A stretch of DNA of 5,088 bases, from contig WJJN01000646.1 of assembly GCA_014729735.1 (NCBI GenBank), positions 1-5,088 on the forward strand. The letters run 5' to 3'. Position 1 is the stretch's first letter. Every line of letters starts with the position of its first letter. The notes below the pieces were generated by a model. The model searched no databases. It had not been told where the DNA came from and saw nothing but the letters and a program-made list of their open reading frames with translations. Made by a program: the position numbers and the translations under genes. Below are positions 3,038 through 5,088 of the stretch, in pieces. Origin of the DNA: Candidatus Zhuqueibacterota bacterium (GTDB lineage: Bacteria > Zhuqueibacterota > Zhuqueibacteria > Thermofontimicrobiales > Thiofontviventaceae).

Positions 3038-5088
3038 AGCAAATTGAAGAAAGAAATGCCCACAGAACCGGTCGAAGAGGTGCAGCTTCATCAAGCCGGT
3101 TTTATTGACCCGCTGTCAGAAAATTTCCATGGTGTTTATATCCGGCAACATGATTGGAGTCTGGAAGAATGCCGCCAATGTCATGGCGACGATTATGGCG
3201 GCGGTACATCGGAAAGCTCATGTAACATCGAAAATTGTCATCCGGCGACTCCGGAAGCATGCATCACTTGTCACGGAGGCGTGGATAACGAGTCTGGTGC
3301 GCCGCCGGAAGACCTTAATAATAATATCCAAAAAAATAAGAAAGGTGTGGGAGCCCACACAGCGCATCTGGAATCGCTGGATTTAAGTGATAACCCGATT
3401 GCTTGTAATACCTGCCATAAAGTGCCGAAAGATTTGGAAGCCGAGGGTCATATCGACGGGGATAATTCTGCCGAGCTTATATGGAGTGAATTCGTGGGCA
3501 CGGACAATCTGAATCCTGCTTATAGCGATTCAAGCTGCCAGAATACCTATTGTCATGGCGCATCGCTCACCGGTGGAAGCAATACTGCGCCCATCTGGAC
3601 GCAGACGGAACCGCTGGCATGCAATTCCTGCCATGGTCAACCGCCCGAAAGCGGCGCTCACGAAGCGCATCTTGGACGCGGCGATGTCGATTGTAATACC
3701 TGCCACGAAGGATATCTGAAAAATTCTGAAGTAAATAAATCCGCACATATCAACGGAAGCAGAGAAGTAAAACTTAGTGCAGAAGTTGGCGGTACGTATT
3801 CGAATGGCGTGTGTGCCAACACATCCTGCCATGGCAGTGGCAATTCTCCGGATTGGGATGAGGATGTCACTCTGGGATGTACAGGTTGTCACGGTGGCGT
3901 GGATAATAATACCGGCTCTCCACCCGTGGATCTGAACGGAAACACTGCTGTTACAAATACCGGTGTTGGTGCGCATACGGCACATGTCAGTGATCCCACG
4001 TGGGGACGTTCATTCGACTGCCAGGAATGTCATATCAAGCCGGCGGATGTAAATGCGGCTGGACATGTGGACTCGAATCCTCCCGCTGAAATCGTCTGGG
4101 GCGATCTGGCTACTACCGAAGGACAATCGCCGGACTGGAACGGGACGACCTGTGCAAATGTCTATTGTCACGGAAGTAGCCTTGCCGGCGGAAGCCAGCT
4201 ACAGCCGAACTGGTCAACTACCGACGACTTAAACTGCGACGCCTGTCACGGACTTCCGCCGATGACCGGTGCCCATGAACAGCATCTGGCAGGATCTGAT
4301 GTCGAGTGTAGTTCGTGTCACGCTGGCTATGTGATTAACTCGGAAGTGAACGATCAACAACATGTCAACGGTATGCGTGATGTGCAATTGGATACGGATA
4401 TCGGTGGCACGTATGCAAACGGCGTTTGCTCCGATGTGCGATGTCACGGTTCCGGCGAAACGCCGAACTGGTACGATCAGGCAATTTTCACATGTGTGAG
4501 CTGCCACGGCGGATTGGATAACAATACTGGCGCACCTCCTTACGATTTGATGGGCAACAGCGCTGCTACAGCGCGCGGTGTGGGTGCGCACACGGTCCAT
4601 GTCAGCGATTCCCGTTGGGGAAGTGTTTACGATTGTAGCGAGTGCCACATCAATCCGACTGCGATCACGGCAGAGGGACATATCGACCTTGATCCATACG
4701 CGGAAATTAACTGGGGTGATTTCGCCGGAACGGGCGGGCTTTCTCCGATGTGGGACGGGGCGAGTTGCTCTGATGTTTACTGTCACGGCGGCACCCTCGA
4801 AGATGGATCGAATCAGCAGCCGCTGTGGACAAGCGGAGCGGATTTGGCGTGCGATGCCTGCCACGGATTACCCCCGGGAAGCGGAGCACATGAAGAACAT
4901 ACCGAAAATTACGATATAGATTGTAACGTCTGTCATGATGGATATTCTGCTGATAATTCCGTGAACGGGGAAGTTCATATCGATGGCAATTATGATGTTA
5001 AACTTAGCGCAGAAGTTGGCGGTTCTTACGCTGGCGGTGTCTGCTCCAATGTTATATGTCATGGAGCCGGAAATACTCCGAACTGGAA
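2969..5088 (+). CDS. Probable lipoprotein multihaem cytochrome with CxxxxCH/CxxCH repeats, 3'-truncated by the window
   Basis: The frame is open from the ATG to the window end (706 codons plus two bases), so the C-terminus is missing. Residues 1-23 look like a lipoprotein signal: K4, K5, a hydrophobic stretch and C23 in the sequence IVSMCS. Methionine at -1 is unusual for a lipobox, so an N-terminal anchor is possible instead. I count 20 haem sites. CXXCH sites have first Cys at 68, 98, 146, 218, 242, 304, 351, 423, 447, 509, 556, 628 and 652; CX4CH sites are at 85, 190, 282, 395, 487, 600 and 692. The alternation of CX4CH (as in CSDVYCHG) with CXXCHGxPP and GVGAHTxH segments is the hallmark of the Geobacter CxxxxCH/CxxCH domain family (TIGR01904 type). 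A degenerate three-haem start is followed by six-haem modules of exactly 205 residues. The likely role is long-range electron transfer in the periplasm or at the outer membrane, perhaps receiving electrons from the NapC-type protein upstream. Substrate and acceptor are not visible. G+C content is higher than in the upstream gene. Confidence 0.92.
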   Translation, partial: MSWKKNLIIFTFLSISLIIVSMCSKLKKEMPTEPVEEVQLHQAGFIDPLSENFHGVYIRQHDWSLEECRQCHGDDYGGGTSESSCNIENCHPATPEACITCHGGVDNESGAPPEDLNNNIQKNKKGVGAHTAHLESLDLSDNPIACNTCHKVPKDLEAEGHIDGDNSAELIWSEFVGTDNLNPAYSDSSCQNTYCHGASLTGGSNTAPIWTQTEPLACNSCHGQPPESGAHEAHLGRGDVDCNTCHEGYLKNSEVNKSAHINGSREVKLSAEVGGTYSNGVCANTSCHGSGNSPDWDEDVTLGCTGCHGGVDNNTGSPPVDLNGNTAVTNTGVGAHTAHVSDPTWGRSFDCQECHIKPADVNAAGHVDSNPPAEIVWGDLATTEGQSPDWNGTTCANVYCHGSSLAGGSQLQPNWSTTDDLNCDACHGLPPMTGAHEQHLAGSDVECSSCHAGYVINSEVNDQQHVNGMRDVQLDTDIGGTYANGVCSDVRCHGSGETPNWYDQAIFTCVSCHGGLDNNTGAPPYDLMGNSAATARGVGAHTVHVSDSRWGSVYDCSECHINPTAITAEGHIDLDPYAEINWGDFAGTGGLSPMWDGASCSDVYCHGGTLEDGSNQQPLWTSGADLACDACHGLPPGSGAHEEHTENYDIDCNVCHDGYSADNSVNGEVHIDGNYDVKLSAEVGGSYAGGVCSNVICHGAGNTPNW
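3170..3403 (+). repeat. Degenerate N-terminal three-haem half-module (residues 68-145)
   Basis: Haems 1-3 (CRQCH 68, CNIENCH 85, CITCH 98) and the following GGVDNESGAPP and GVGAHTAH stretch match the second half of each later module. The linker between the first and second haem is 17 residues from Cys to Cys instead of 40, so the usual linker histidine is lost. Histidines 41, 54 and 61 ahead of haem 1 could replace it. Confidence 0.65.
3404..4018 (+). repeat. Hexahaem module 1 (residues 146-350)
   Basis: The first complete 615-bp module has haem sites with first Cys at 146, 190 (CX4CH), 218, 242, 282 (CX4CH) and 304. Extra histidines lie at 161, 231, 234, 260, 336 and 339. Every one of these positions recurs 205 residues later. 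Confidence 0.9.
4019..4633 (+). repeat. Hexahaem module 2 (residues 351-555)
   Basis: The second complete module has haem sites with first Cys at 351, 395 (CX4CH), 423, 447, 487 (CX4CH) and 509. Extra histidines lie at 366, 436, 439, 465, 541 and 544. It resembles module 3 most around haem 12 (CDACHGLPP in both), but differs from modules 1 and 3 around residues 468-480. Confidence 0.9.
4634..5088 (+). repeat. Hexahaem module 3, cut by the window end (residues 556-706)
   Basis: The visible part has haem sites with first Cys at 556, 600 (CX4CH), 628, 652 and 692 (CX4CH), and extra histidines at 571, 641, 644 and 670, all exactly 205 residues after those of module 2. The sixth haem is expected at residue 714, just beyond the window. 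More modules may follow. Confidence 0.88.

Noticed and set aside
3105..3386. A 93-codon frame on the + strand overlapping the start of the second cytochrome gene
   Set aside because: It lies in another frame within the haem-motif-bearing gene, and its Cys/His-poor product has no support.
3530..4864. Long open frames on the minus strand inside the second cytochrome gene (for example 3530-3985 and 4229-4864)
   Set aside because: They are antisense to the in-frame multihaem repeats. Their predicted proteins look alike only because the coding strand is repeated, and they have no recognisable domain or initiation signal.
3404..5088. CRISPR-like or transposon-type reading of the regular 615-bp repeats
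   Set aside because: The period is a multiple of three, the reading frame stays open, and haem motifs are conserved while the DNA diverges. The repeat is therefore protein-level modular duplication.

Overview
The window carries two large multihaem c-type cytochrome genes on the + strand, separated by AT-rich DNA. No mobile element, RNA gene or CRISPR array is visible. The set points to an anaerobic, didermic bacterium that moves electrons from the quinone pool through the periplasm, perhaps to the cell surface (metal reduction, extracellular or interspecies electron transfer). Such cytochromes are known from Desulfobacterota/Geobacterales, Ignavibacteriota, Calditrichota and uncultured relatives. 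The sequence alone does not decide among them.

Layout: 1-417 is a non-coding leader with a consensus-like sigma70 promoter (80-108), a perfect 12-bp palindrome (201-212) and a Shine-Dalgarno site (403-408). 418-2406 encodes a 662-residue, membrane-anchored NapC/NrfH-type cytochrome with 18 haem-attachment motifs. It appears to contain a duplicated unit: a c7/c3-like haem cluster followed by a haem-free helical segment ending in a VHN motif. 2407-2968 is a 562-bp AT-rich gap with an extended -10 promoter (2775-2783) and no convincing terminator. 2969 to the window end is an open, 3'-truncated gene of at least 706 codons. It encodes a probable lipoprotein with 20 visible haem motifs of the Geobacter-type CxxxxCH/CxxCH family.

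The most striking structure is in the second gene. A six-haem module of exactly 205 residues (615 bp) is repeated in tandem with no net length change between equivalent haem sites. Each module is itself two related three-haem halves, and each complete module supplies exactly six extra histidines for its six haems.

Working model (inference): the first protein takes electrons from menaquinol at the cytoplasmic membrane, and the second is a long modular haem wire that carries them outward. Together at least 38 haems are encoded here. No porin, catalytic subunit or maturation gene lies inside the window, so terminal acceptor and partners are unknown.
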